Notes: generated by a model not told the origin, from the sequence alone. A stretch of 64,000 bases of DNA from Typha latifolia (GCA_019914945.1 CM034100.1:10427096-10491095); one strand, 5' to 3'. Counted from the stretch's first letter, positions 33,181-44,824 are shown. Program-made: numbers and translations.

Positions 33181-34088
33181 TGATACACTTAGTTATGATC
33201 TTTTCTTATTGCATTAGGTGTTTATTTACATTAAAATAAAATCATGTAGGTCGCGTTCGAATGCAGGTAGAGTCGCGTTCAAACGCAGGTGGAGTCGCGT
33301 TCGAACGCTTGCGAATGCCTTGTGAACACTTGCGAACGCCTTGTGAATGCCTTGTGAACGCCTGCGTTTCTAAACGCCTCGTGAACACGTTTGTGAACGC
33401 CCGCGTTTGAACAACTTGTGAACGCCTATGTTGCGTTCGCAAATCCCAGAGAAGGGGCGTTTGAGTGCGTTCGACCACAATCGAGCGCATTCGAACGCGA
33501 TCAACAGGAATCCTCTAGAATTAGGATTTCATATTGTTTTAGGACTTGTTGGCTAGCCTCTATAAATATGTGGATGGCAACCAACTTCAAATTGGAATTG
33601 GATTCTTGATTTCTTGCCTCCTATCTTCCCTCTAGACTCCTCCCTCCTCCCTTTTCACCATCCTTCCACCTCTACCGTTGGCAAGGATTTTCATTGCTTC
33701 TAATCTCCCTCGTCTGTCGAATCAGCCCTCTATTTTGGGATCTCGACCACTTCATTCCCTTCGTCTACTTTCCTTAATCACTTCCACAATCCACCCTCAT
33801 CTCCATACCCATCCATAACCCTAACATCCATTCCACCCATGACCACCACCATCACCCACGTTATTCCATGTTTTCTTCCCTTCTACAGTTCGAACATGTG
33901 AAGTGCATAAATACAAAAGTTGTAGATTAGGAAGTTACAGATTCAATCCAATTAGTTTCATAATTTTTTGACTACCGGAGAATATCTGAAGAATATATTT
34001 TTCCTCGATTACGCGGACTGATTTTTGTAATAAATTCAGATCTTGAAGGAATCTTAGCGTAGCCTATCTTTGGTTCCAGATCTTATCA
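33181..34088 (+). mobile_element. B4 3' LTR
   Basis: 908 bp, starting TGATACACTTAG and ending GATCTTATCA. The array is long (33250-33510), with the TATA box near 33560. It is followed not by host DNA but by a primer site (TGGTATCAGAGA, 34092-34103), so this LTR also served, or is fused to, the 5' LTR of another element. Confidence 0.8.
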
Positions 34089-34118
34089 AATTGGTATCAG
34101 AGACTATCAATTAGGCTC

Positions 34119-37100
34119 CAAGTTATCAGTCTCCAACTCCCATGTCGCCTCATCATATGGCTTGCCAAGCCACTTAACTAGAATCTCCATCTCCAGTTTG
34201 GTACCATATCGTCATCTGCGTCTAGCAAGTATTTAAACTGGCTCTACGATCTCTATCTCCTCCAATGGCTCCAGTAGAACCAATCCAACAATCTCATGAT
34301 CTCCAATGCGGTCTCTCAATAATGAAACATAAAAGACAGGGTGAACTCTCGACCTCTCTGGCAGTTCCAAACGATATGCAATCGATCCAATACGCTCCAA
34401 CACCTGAATGCATCCGTGGTCCAACAGGAAACCGCCTCGATTCGATAACTCGGGATGGCACTTCGGATCATCCATCACCTCCTACAACAATCTCAAAATA
34501 TATGGGTCAGATATACATGCATACCTCAGCTTATTAAGGAAGGAAAAGGTAGGAGATGAATAGGCTGCAAGCTCAGCGGTATTAGGTTGGTGCGATAGTG
34601 CATCCGCTGCTCTATTTTCCGTGACTCATCACTGCTATGTTAGAGTGTCTATGCGCTGTCCCTTAAAGTATGGAAGGCTCCTTTGATCGGTTCGGATAAT
34701 GAATCGTCTACCGATCAAATAAGACTTCCACTTTGACACCTCATGTAGAATTGCCGACATCTCTCTCTCATAAGTCGATAATTGCTGATATTTTTGGATA
34801 AAGCCTTGCTAAGATTGGCAATAGGATGTCCTTCTTGCATTAGTATTGCTCCTATGCCAACACCCGATGCATCACACTCAATAATGAATTCTTTAGTGAA
34901 ATCCGGTAGCGCTAGAACGAGTGCCGTCATCATTGCTATTTTCAATTTTTCAACGGCTAAAATGGTTTTATCCATCCATCTAAAAGAGTCATTCTTTAAC
35001 AAAGAAGTGAGAGGAGTAGCGATCTTGCCATATCCGGCGATGAATCGACGATAATAACCAGTCAGCCCCAAAAAATCCTCTCAATCCAGTGGTAGTAGCA
35101 GGAATAGGCCAAGCAGTCATACATGTAACCTTTTGAGGATCCGCCGCTACACCATCCGCTGAAATGATGTGGCCTAAATACTCCACCTTCGGTACTCCCC
35201 ATAGGCACTTGGACTTCTTGATCTTCAATTGGCTTTGTTCTAACAAATTTAGCACATTCTCTAAATGCCGCCAATGCTCCAATTCAGTCCTGCTATACAC
35301 CAAAATATCGTCATAAAATACCAAGACATACCTTCGTAAGAGAGGCCGAAATATTTTATTCATGAGGCCTTGAAAGGTAGCTAGAGCATTGGTGAGACCA
35401 ACAGGCATCACTCGGAACTCATAATGCCCGTCCGGAGTTCGAAATGCAGTTTTGTGCACATCCACCGTGTGAACTCTAATTTAATGATAACCGGCCCTCA
35501 AGTCAAGCTTATTAAATATAGTCGCCCTTGCAAGCTCGTCCAGCAACTCCTCGATAATCGGAATAGGATACTGGTCCTTGACGGTAATAGCGTTTAGTGC
35601 TCAATAGTTGACACAAAAATGCCATGTCCCATCTTTTTTTGGCACCAAAAGCACAGGGGATGAGTATGAGGCCTTGCTCCAACATCTCAGCTACCATCTT
35701 TGAGATAACTTCTTTTTGCACATATGGATACCGATATGACCCTCACGTTCATCGGTGCAGCCCCGGGTACAATCTCTATGCGATGGTCCGCCGCTCTCGT
35801 CGGTGGCAACTCCTGCGACTCCTCAAATAGTCCAGAAAAGTTATCTAATGGATTAGACAATTCAATGATACCGATCCTTGATGGTAATAGCGTTTAATGC
35901 TCAATAGTTGACACAAAAATGCCATGTCCCATCTTTTTTTTGCACCAAAAGCACGTGGGATGAGTATGAGCTATGACTTGGTTGTATAAGGCCTTGCTCC
36001 AACATCTCAGCTACCATCTTTGAGATAACTTCTTTTTGCACATATGGATATTGATATGACCCTCACGTTCGTCGATGCAGCCCCGGGTATAATCTCTATG
36101 CGATGGTCCGCCGCTCTTCTCGGTGGCAACTCCTGTGACTTCTCAAACAGTCCAGAAAAGTTATCTAATAGATTAGACAATTCAATGATAGTACCTGAAC
36201 TCGTTTGAGGCTCATCTCCTGTTGGTCCTAACTGAAGAAGATAGGCCAAATCATATGCACCAAGCAGCCCCACCATAGGCTGCATCGTAGGAATCGGCAA
36301 AGTCCGAACACCATCAAGCCGCACATCTTTGTTTCCTTGTTTATATTTCATCCACATGCTTCGAAAATCAAATGTGATAGGTCCCAAACTTTGTAACCAC
36401 TGAGCACCAAGGACAATGTCCGCTCCTCGTAGTGCCAACAGATACAAGTCCATAATGATGTCATGTCCTTGCACCCGTATACCGACTCGGTGACATAAGC
36501 TCTCCGCCCTAAGCTTTGTGCCGTCTCCAATAGCAACGTCAAACCCCATAGTCGGTTCAGCATCCAAACCCAATCTCCTCACTAGCCTCTCGTCTAGAAA
36601 GTTGTGTGTACTCCTCAATTTGATGAGGATGTGCACAGAATGATTTCTAACGAGTCCGTCTACTCGTAACGTCCTCGGCGCCGAAGTACTCGAGTATGCA
36701 TGCATCGATATTTCAGCTTGATATCCTCCTCCACGCCCTCCTCCACAGTTTCCTCATGGGTCTCCTCTGGACACTCTCCATCATCAACTACCTCATCATC
36801 CTCCTCAGGACCATTGGTAAGCATCACGCTCCCGATCGGTTTAGAACACCGATGACCGGGGCTGAAACGCTCATCACATCGAATGCAAAGGCCCTTCGCT
36901 CTTGGCTCCTCCAACTGGGTAGGTGTGAGAGTTTGAACAGGAGGGTCTTGTGCCTCCTCTAATGTCGGAAGGTCTCAAATATGGTCGTGGTCTAGTAGTC
37001 GTAGCCGCTGTTTTTGAAATCGTAGAATTTCCAATTGATGTTCTAGGTGCAAATCACCCATCTTAGTTGCCCCAATTGGTTTTCGCTGCCATCTTTAGAG

Positions 37101-37237
37101 CCCTATGCTTTTGTTCCATCCACATGGCCTTCTCAAAAGCCTCCTCAATAGTAGTAGGACATAGAGCACGAACATCCGCTTGTATCTTTTCTCGTAGCCC
37201 TGAAATAAATGTACTCATCAATGTACGTTTGGGCCAC
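34119..37237 (-). pseudogene. Element B6, minus gag-protease-RT-RNase H relic
   Basis: Minus strand: gag core (37237-37063), knuckle near 36880 (IRCDERFSPGHRCSK), protease 36705-36350, RT 36190-35062, RNase H 35060-34620, then a jump to the chromodomain end (34400-34119). The protease triad is destroyed (HILIKLRSTHNF). RT keeps FYDDILVYS (near 35310). A roughly 310-base RT segment is present twice in tandem (35558-35870 and 35871-36190). Integrase is deleted. Confidence 0.8.
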
Positions 37238-37425
37238 AAGTGTTCACAAGTCGTTCGAATGCAGGCATTCACAAACGCGTTCACAAACGCAGGTGTTCAC
37301 AAACGCGGGCGTTCACAAGCGTTCGAACGCGACTCCACCTACGTTCAAACGTGACCGACAAAAATTTTATTTTAATGAAAATAAACACCTAATGTAATAA
37401 GAAAAAATCCTAACTAAGTGTATCA
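37238..37425 (-). mobile_element. Terminal LTR fragment (minus) of the compound insertion
   Basis: The first ~190 bases of a B LTR in minus orientation (LTR start TGATACACTTAGTTAGG at 37425), including part of the palindrome array. It is joined directly to the middle of gag at 37237, so the LTR remainder, primer site and gag start have been deleted. Confidence 0.75.
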
Positions 37426-37755
37426 TATCGGTTCGGTGTGTTCCCACCGCTGGTCCTTCTTGAGGCACCGATCATCGTCAAGGAGATGACGAAGCCAATC
37501 GGTTCATGACATACTCCTTTAAAGCATTATGATTGTTCTGCATTGCATCAATTCCATGCAGCAATGTTTGGAACATGCCCTTAAGTTCATCTGTCAAGCC
37601 TATATTCACACCCATGGACATTGGTTGACTCGGTCCGACCGTGGTCGCTCCAAAGGAATCGACCTCACAGTTAGGGTATCGTGGGTTGAGTCTTTCCTTG
37701 TCGGTGTGCTCTCCATTGGTCTCCTGGTCGACGTCATTTTTATTGTTTCAACCAT
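37426..37755 (-). pseudogene. B3 gag N-terminus (upper part)
   Basis: Begins at the ATG at 37755 (MVETIKMTSTRRPMESTP) and continues, with a frameshift, to 37426, where it joins 28750 after removal of the compound insertion and one TATCG copy. Confidence 0.75.
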
Positions 37756-37779
37756 TAATGGAGGTATGAGGCTTGCCTG

Positions 37780-37833
37780 GCTCTGATACCAATGATAAGT
37801 TCTACTGTAAAAAATTGATAGGCTCTGATACCA
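37780..37833 (-). repeat. B3 duplicated primer binding sites
   Basis: The minus strand has TGGTATCAGAGC at 37833-37822 (next to the LTR end) and again at 37791-37780 (next to gag), with a degenerate LTR-end/primer copy between them (37793-37816). The 3' LTR of this element (25063) lacks these copies, so here they lie in the leader only. Confidence 0.8.
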
Positions 37834-37834
37834 A

Positions 37835-38665
37835 TGATATGGCTACGGAATGATTCCTTCAAGATCTGGATTTATTGCAAGAAGTAGTCCGCACAACCAA
37901 GGAAACATATTCACCAAATATTCTCCCGTAGTTAAAAAATTATGAAACCAAGTGGAATTGATCCGTAACTCCCTGATCTACGTTTGTTGTATTTACGCCC
38001 TTCGCACATTCGAACTACGACTGGGCTGAAAGTATGATATATTGCAGAGAATGGTGGTGGTGACGGGTGGATTGGATGTTAGGGTTATGGATGATAATGG
38101 AGATGAGGGTCAATGGTGAATGTTGTTAAGGATAAAGATGAAGGGAAAAAAGTGGTCGAGATCTCAAATAAGAGGGAGGACTCGACAGACAAGGGAGATT
38201 AGAAATTAGGAGAGACCTTACCAACGGTAGAGGTGGTAGGTTGGTGAAGAGGGAGAAGAGAGATGAGGGTAGAAAGAATAGAGAGAAGATATGAGGCAAG
38301 AAATCAATAATCCAATAGCATAATGAATTTGGCTACCATCCACATCTTTATAGAGGCTAGCCAACAAGCCAAAATACAATTATTCACCCTAATTCTAGAA
38401 GATTTCCACCGATCATGTTCCAACGTACAAAAAGGCATTCTCTATATGTGCGAATGTGATGCAGGCATTCAAACATGGCGTTCAAACATGTCCGACCGCG
38501 TTCGAACGCACATTTTGCGTTCTCCGTTTTTGCAAACCTAATGCAGGCGTTCGCAAGGGCGTTTGAACGCGACCCCTTCCGCATTCGAACGCGACCTACA
38601 GGAATTTTATTTTAATGAAAATAAATAACTAATGCAATAATAAAAGACCCTAACTAAATGTATCA
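37835..38665 (-). mobile_element. B3 5' LTR
   Basis: 831 bp. On the minus strand it starts TGATACATTTAGTTAGGGT and ends GTAGCCATATCA. The array is at 38400-38600 and the TATA region near 38350. Outside it GGATG repeats the left flank of 25063. Confidence 0.85.
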
Positions 38666-38670
38666 GGATG

Positions 38671-39150
38671 ACTCACAACTATGATTAGCTAGCAATAAAA
38701 GGAGCAAAGATAAAATGGCACGGGAGATAGACACTGCTGAGGCAAAGAGAGACACGGCATGGAAGCCAATGACAAAAGAGACAACTAAGGCAAAGAGAGA
38801 TTAAGAGATAGAGAGAGAAAGAAAGAAGAGAAGATTAACTAATTCAATAATTCAATTTATACCTAAGAAGCATCCCTTAAGACCTTATTTATAGAAAAGA
38901 GAATAAAGAGTTGGAATGAAACTAAAATAGAATAAGAAACAAATTAATAAGTTTATCAAATCAACCTTCCTTATCTCTTTCAGATAAGATCACAATTCCA
39001 TATATTAGATATTGTCCAAATCTAAACAAAATCTGAATAAAAAACAAATTAATAAGTTTATCAAATTAATATTTTCTAATTATTTTTTTAAAACTATACT
39101 AACTATAAATTCCTGTAATTTAAAGTCTTAGACTAGTTCAGCACAAACTT
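38671..39150 (-). mobile_element. E-type LTR, right part
   Basis: Resumes the LTR interrupted by B3. On the minus strand a TATA box (TATAAATAAGGTC, 38893-38881) lies upstream of a purine/pyrimidine-rich leader. The outer LTR boundary could not be placed; sequence character changes to ordinary AT-rich host DNA by about 39150. Confidence 0.45.
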
Positions 39151-40190
39151 AACTACAAACAATTTCTTTAGACATGAGGTTTTTTCGTCCATGGAAATTT
39201 CTTTAAAAGAAAACATGTACAATAGATTTTTCCATACATCTGAGTTATCAATTTTAAAGTACTTTTCCTACGTTCTAATTATCTAATGTACATGCGTGCC
39301 AATTTGACACTTCCTTCAGAGTCAGGCAATAAGATCCATCAATCACTACTAGAGGTCACAGGGAGATTATTATGAGGATTATTTGGGTAGTGGTCCTACT
39401 ACTGTCCAAACAGAGTATTAGTGCTGAGGGACCGCATGTGCATTAATTCATTTTACTAATGAGGCCTCCAAGCATTCATTCAATGTACTTTACTAAATGC
39501 TTGTGCCTTTGCTAGTCTCCCTCGGTGTATTAGATCGATCAGCTTCTAAAACTGGTCATCTCCGGACATCTAATGCAGAAAGCTAAGAACCAGTGAATTT
39601 CTATTTGGCTTAACAGGTGTTCATCCTATAACTAATTTTCAAGTCGCTCAATTCAATTCGAATTCCTGTGAGATCCCTCTTCAAACAAGTGTCATGATGC
39701 GATATTTGAATGTAGGTAATGAACTTAGACACATTGACCATGACCTCCACTTAATTTCGAAAAACATTAGTTCATAGGAGTTAGGAGAAATGCTCCATTA
39801 CAATGCTCCACTATAGATGAGTGGGAAGAATTTTTTATTAAGTGTGACTATTTGACGCCTCGTTGATACAGAACTTCTTTCGAATATCCTTCTTAACAAA
39901 CCTACTTTAAATTCCGGAATAACTACTGTATAATATAAATACAAAATTTATTAAAACACAGAAATTTTGTTATCATTGACATTATTTTCTTATTTAAATA
40001 GAATATTGGTGAACAACAATATATTTAATTGGCTTGGTAACAATGAATCGTGGCTATGATTTATACAAGTATACACAGGATGCACTATTAAGTGAATCAC
40101 TGAGCATTCAATCGCATTGAAGAGGATTCAATTTCTTAGTCGATAGTGGAAAGCTACCACTAACCAAATAATTACTCCTACCGAAATGGT
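39151..40190. other. Host intergenic sequence upstream of the lipid transfer protein gene
   Basis: AT-rich, with no ORF of note and no match to the repeats elsewhere in the window. It presumably contains the promoter of the downstream gene. Confidence 0.5.
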
Positions 40191-40192
40191 CG

Positions 40193-40200
40193 ATAAATAG
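40193..40200 (+). promoter_or_regulatory. Probable TATA box of the lipid transfer protein gene
   Basis: ATAAATAG, 60 bases before the ATG at 40260. A plant transcription start about 25-35 bases downstream would fall near 40225. That excludes the in-frame ATG at 40206 from the mRNA and supports 40260 as the start. Confidence 0.6.
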
Positions 40201-40259
40201 AGGGTATGTTCCTTCGCTTATCTTCGTCTTCATTCCCGCTTCTGGTTATAACTCTAAGA

Positions 40260-40535
40260 ATGAAGGCATCCCTCTTTTTCTTGCTCGCTATTATCTTTTG
40301 CTTTGGCATTAGCCGAGCTCCAATGGTGTCGTCGGCCACTTGCGACGTCAGTCAACTGAGCTCGTGCGCCGGCGCGATCTTGACCTCTTCTCCGCCCTCC
40401 TCCTCCTGCTGCGCCGCGCTGAACTCGCAAAAGTCTTGCTTCTGCCAGTATGCTAAGAACCCGAGCTTAAGCGGCTACATCCGAAGAGGACGGCAGGTGG
40501 CTGCTCAGTGCGGAGTGAAGGTTCCGAGTTGTTGA
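40260..40535 (+). CDS. Type-2-like non-specific lipid transfer protein precursor, secreted
   Basis: 91 codons from ATG 40260. Signal peptide is about residues 1-25 (MKASLFFLLAIIFCFGISRA, then PMVSS). The predicted mature protein is about 66 residues, with eight cysteines in the type-2 nsLTP pattern: C-x7-C-x13-CC-x8-C-x-C-x21-C-x6-C. These should form four disulfides around a lipid-binding cavity, with the C-x-C centre hydrophobic (CFC). The family binds fatty acids and lysolipids in the apoplast and is linked to cuticle, pollen or defence roles. Which role applies here cannot be told. C6-C7 spacing is 21, slightly short. An upstream in-frame ATG (40206) would add 18 residues but lies too close to the TATA box. 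No intron is needed. It is the only intact host gene in the window. Confidence 0.9.
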   Translation: MKASLFFLLAIIFCFGISRAPMVSSATCDVSQLSSCAGAILTSSPPSSSCCAALNSQKSCFCQYAKNPSLSGYIRRGRQVAAQCGVKVPSC

Positions 40536-41532
40536 GTGGGGCTTGAATAATAGATGTACGTATATTTATTGCTAGATCTCTCTCGTATAGAGAACAGCTA
40601 AGTATACTAGGTTTAAGGTTGCTTTACTATGTTGGCTTCTCCTCAAACAAGACATGTATCTATTGCTAGATCTATGTACTCGTTGAGAAAAGCTTGTGAA
40701 CGTTCGGTATGTACTCTGCTTTGCCAAATAAGCCTGAGGCTTGAATCGTGATCTCAAGAACCCCAGGTCAGCACAAAAAATATATAGTTGTTTGTTTGCT
40801 TCAGTTTGCCTTGACAATAAAGGATCTTTCAGATCTTGTTAAATATGCTAAAATGATCCCACATGGTGACTTGCCGTCGATCAGTTTAGGCCACTTTACT
40901 AATCGATGGTAGATTTAAGTTTGTGATTTAACTTTTCGCTGAACCAAACATTATCCTACATACCTCAATATATTGACATTAAAATAATTGAATTGAAATG
41001 ATACGCTAAATTGTTTTAGAATATGATAAAACCGTAAGAATAAAATAATACTATCCAAAATACAAATTAAACTCTATAAAAGATTAAAATCTAAGGACTC
41101 AAAAGATTATCGTATCTCCGGCCATTCGTATTCAAGTTCACATCTTAAATTTTATTATTATTTTCACTTTAGCTTTGGCTCTTCTAAACTCTCAATCACT
41201 CTAAATTAATGGTGTCACTTTTCTATTTTCTAAATTGAGTGATTCAACTTAGAGACCAAATCTACCGTACGTAACCTAGCTCCCATCAAACTTCATGGCT
41301 ATGAGTGATCATATTAAAAACTAATGTTCTATCTCATAACAAAAATTTTATCTCAATCAATGAAATATCTTCATTTCAATCAATAAGAAAATTTTCATCA
41401 AAATCAATGAGATAACCTTAATCTAATCAATGAGAAAATTCTAACAATTATAAATGTCTGTTATAAAAGAAGGAAAATATTTGGATACTATAATAAATTA
41501 GGTTAAAAAGAAAAAATGGTTACAAAAATTAA
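40536..41532. other. 3' flank of the lipid transfer protein gene and AT-rich spacer
   Basis: AATAAT/AATAAA-like polyadenylation signals lie near 40547 and 40818. Beyond about 40860 the sequence is AT-rich without coding content. It includes loosely repeated 'caatcaatga' phrases at 41345-41450. Confidence 0.5.
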
Positions 41533-41640
41533 TTTTTTATTGTGTTGGTCCATTATGAATAATATAAGATATTTTTTATTGTGTTGGTCCATTATGGATA
41601 ATATAAGATATTTTTTATTGTGTTGGTCCATTATGAATAA
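41533..41640. repeat. 39-bp tandem repeat, nearly three copies
   Basis: Units start at 41533, 41572 and 41611, each with 'ttgtgttggtccattatg' in the middle. Copies differ by single bases and the third ends early. Confidence 0.9.
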
Positions 41641-42116
41641 TAATATAATAAATCTAGAAGACTAAGAAAAATACCTATGTTATTCATCTTGTATCCGAGA
41701 TTAATCTTGGATGGCAACAATGTCTCTTTCATTGAATTTAGTACCTCTGAATAGGGCAAGCAATTAAGGTTGCAGAGTAGGACACTTAGCATATTTATAA
41801 TGAGCCAATAGGCCTGCCCATATTAATAAGTAAAAAGGAAACTATTGGTGCACCGACCCACTAGAATACTCTGCTAGGGTTTTGGCGATTTTTCTACCTA
41901 AAAGGGTATTCACTATAAGATATTTGGCGTATAGCTAAAGCTAACATTGCAGCTACTGGCTAGATATACGCAACTATAAGCACCTAGCAACAAAATATTG
42001 TAAAACTCTCCCTAACAGTTGCCCCCTTACACTTTAAAAAATAATAAAAAAATTTATTTTTGAATATAACCATTTATTCCATAATAATAGGTAAATACTA
42101 TAATAGACATATTCTA
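41641..42116. other. AT-rich spacer
   Basis: No gene, RNA or repeat was identified. Confidence 0.4.
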
Positions 42117-42973
42117 TTATGAACCAGTTTGATCCAATCGGTGGTGGTTCTACATAGATTTGAGGATGTGAATTTCGAAGAAAATTCCTAAGAATCTAGC
42201 TCTTAGATGTTACTAAAATTTGGATATGTTGGATTCCAAACATTATATAGTTGCTTTATCGATTGTCTATCCTTTTCGGTTTGTCCATGCTCTTCCCGCG
42301 ATTGGTCCTCCATGTCGCTCTCCAGATCATCTATGATCGTCTCCTCCATGAGCATAACGGCGGCAACAGGCTGTTTGGCAAATTTATGGCCCGGTACAAA
42401 GCACTGGTCTCAATAGAAGCATAAGCCCTTCGAGTGTCGATCTTCAATCTCCACAAGTAGGAAGCGTCGACCTGTCAACCTCGACTGGTCCTTAGGAGGA
42501 TCTGGTCCAGTTCGTGGTGGGGCTAGCCTGCTTGGATTTGGCCAAGCCTATCCCTAATATGGCACACTAGAGGCTGGTGGTCTCGAGTTGCTCCATGGCA
42601 TTTGATTCATGGTTGTCGAGCCCAATGTGGTCCACTTTGGTTGGTGTATTGCCTTCAACTCTCGTATCTTTTCCTCCATCATTTGTACCACCGAGAAGGC
42701 TTCCAACAAAGTAGTAAGACGAGTCGCCTTGACTTCCACTTGGATATCACAGCTAAGCCCGGAGACGAAGGTGCTTATAAGAGCAGAGTCCGACTATCCG
42801 TGGACTCGATTGCTAATTCTTTCGAACTCCTCTTGATAGGCTCTTACAGAGGTCTTTAGCTTCATCAAGGTGGCTTTGGAAGTCTTCATAGTTGGAGAGT
42901 TCGAAACGCACACAAAGCGCATCAAAAAACTTCTCCCAATTAGTGAAGGCATGAGCGATGTGCGGCTTGAAAT
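42117..42973 (-). pseudogene. Family C-like gag relic
   Basis: Minus strand from 42968: the Retrotrans_gag core (FTNWEKFFDALCVRFELSNY), then AYQEEFERISNRV, the stretch ending at 42554, and a damaged knuckle near 42400 (LCFY, stop, DQCFVPGHKFAKQ). An acidic tail (LMEETIIDDLESDMEDQ) follows. At 42117-42140 'tattatgaaccagtttgat' resembles the family C LTR end at 16943. The left edge is undefined. The right edge is the A4 insertion. Confidence 0.65.
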
Positions 42974-43855
42974 TGATAGGATTCGGACTTCACCGATGTC
43001 GTCTCGAGCATGGATACACTTTAGGGGTATTTTTTATTCTTGTTTTAGTGTTTAATTCATAGAAAAATAAGCTTTTTGTATGTTGCATTCAAACGCGGGT
43101 GGAGTGCGATTGAACGCGCTTGTGAACGCCTGCATCGATTCACAAATAACAGAGAGTGCAAAATGTGCGTTCGAACATGCTTGCGAATGCCTGCATCATA
43201 TTCACACATACAAAGAATGCAAAATGTGCGTTCAAACACAATCGGGCGGGTTCAAACGCGGTCGACGAAAATCTACTATTTTAGGGTTAATGATTGCCAT
43301 TTTTGAATTCTTTGATTAGCCTCTAAAGGTGTGGATGGCAACTATGGAATCATTATGGAATGAATTGAGTTTTTCCCTTGTCTCCTTAGTCTTCTTCTAT
43401 CTCATTCTCTCATTCTCCGGCATCGCCGCTTCTAAGCTCCGTCGACCGGACAATCACCCTAGTCCCTTAGGGGCCCGCGCACTCCTCCCCTTTCTTCTAA
43501 TCTAATTATTACCTTGCCCCATCATCCATAATCCTTCCACCTCCACTTACTCACTAGTGCCACCAAATTATCGTCAATCCACCACCCTCCACCATCACCA
43601 AGGATCTCGTGCCTCTATCCACGGATCCAAAGACGGTCCCCTAACGTTCGTTCACTAATCAGAAGATATCTCGAGATCCCACCATCCGATTCATCTGAAA
43701 CTAGATTTATTGGAAAGACCTTTTTCGGGGCTACAACATTTATGTTAATCCGACGACTGTATCTTTCGAGATCTATTTTCAAAGTTCCGTATCAAATCCT
43801 GTCCAGATCTAAAAATGGGATAGATCAAACCTTAGCCCAAGGGGAGATCATATCA
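42974..43855 (+). mobile_element. A4 5' LTR
   Basis: Starts TGATAGGATTCGGACTTCAC and ends GATCATATCA. The palindrome array is at 43084-43265, with many copies decayed. There is no captured primer site: AC and then TGGTATCAGAGC (43859-43870) follow directly. Confidence 0.85.
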
Positions 43856-43878
43856 ACTTGGTATCAGAGCCACCATTT

Positions 43879-44801
43879 TGTTACGATGTCCCCTTTTGGC
43901 TAAGGTTCGATATCTTCCAATTCTCAGATCTGGATAGATTTTGGCATGAAACTTTGAAATTAGATCTTGAAAGATGCTGCCATCGGAGCTTCGTGAAATT
44001 TGAATTTTTTGTAGCCCCAGAAAAGAGCTTTCCAACAAATTTATTTTCAAGCGAATTGGATGTGGGGATCTCGAGATATCATCCGATTAGTGGACGAATA
44101 TTAGGGGGTTTGATCAGGATCTGTGGATGGAGGCACGAGATCATAGATGATGGTGGTTGGTGGTGGACCGACATTAATGGGGTGACACCGGTAAAAAGTG
44201 GTGGTGGAAGGGTTATGGTGATGAAAGGGTTAGGGCAAGTGTTGGATATATTGGAAGAAGAGGGAGGAGAGGACCACCCATAAGGGACTAGGGTGATTGG
44301 CCGGTCGAGTAAGGTTAGAAGCGGCATCGCCGGGGATCGAGAGAACAGGGCAAAGAAGACGAAGGAGGCAAGGCAAAACTCAATTCTTCAATAATGACTC
44401 TATGGTTGCCATCCACATCCTTTAGAGGCTAAGCAAACAATTCAAAATTAACCCTAAACAATACATTTTCGCCGACCGCATTCGAACGCACCTAGTTCGC
44501 TCTTCTCTGGATTTGCGAACGCGATGCAGGCGTTCGAACGCATGACTGAACGCACCTGTTTCCCACTTCTCTGGATTTGCGAATGCGATGCAGACGTTCA
44601 CAGCGCGTTCGAACGCACAATTCAGACTCTCTAGATGTGATGTAGGCATTCATAACCGCGTTCGAATGCACTCCACCCTCGTTCGAACGCGACATCCAAA
44701 AAACTTATTTTTTTAAGAAATAAATACTAAAATAAGAATAAAAGACACCCTTAAAGTGTATCCATACTCGATACATCCTCAGTGAAGTCCGAATCGTATC
44801 A
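43879..44801 (-). mobile_element. Inverted solo family A LTR in the A4 leader
   Basis: 923 bp in reverse orientation (minus strand starts TGATACGATTCGGACTTCAC, ends ACATCGTAACA), flanked by CATTT at 43874-43878 and 44802-44806. The A4 leader reads continuously across it ('gagccac' joined to 'cttagacatgcgc'). Its array is at 44470-44695. It lies 23 bases from the A4 5' LTR, head to head. Confidence 0.9.
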
Positions 44802-44824
44802 CATTTCTTAGACATGCGCTTCCT

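Larger units (their letters stand above)
28751..37425. mobile_element. Compound insertion with inverted LTR ends (B4 plus, B6 minus)
   Basis: The left edge is an LTR start (TGATACACATAG at 28751). The right edge is an LTR start in the opposite orientation ('aactaagtgtatca' ending at 37425). TATCG precedes 28751 and follows 37425, and the B3 gag reads continuously across (CCGATA joined to CCCCACAG). So the unit entered as one insertion, but its ends are inverted relative to a normal LTR element. Inside lie B4 (plus) and a deleted minus element B6. Confidence 0.8.
25063..38665 (-). mobile_element. Element B3, full-length gypsy insertion carrying a nested compound
   Basis: LTRs at 25063-25878 (3') and 37835-38665 (5'), target duplication GGATG at 25058-25062 and 38666-38670. 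The internal region is 25879-28750 plus 37426-37834, interrupted by 28751-37425 with TATCG duplicated. Minus-strand order is 5' LTR, primer sites, gag, protease, RT remnant, integrase end, chromodomain, 3' LTR. It is defective. Confidence 0.9.

Noticed and set aside
40206..40259. Upstream in-frame ATG of the lipid transfer protein ORF
   Set aside because: It lies only 6 bases after the TATA-like box, so it is unlikely to be in the mRNA; the ATG at 40260 gives a normal signal peptide.
43858..44283. 141-codon plus-strand ORF
   Set aside because: It is the reverse reading of an inverted solo LTR with exact target duplication.
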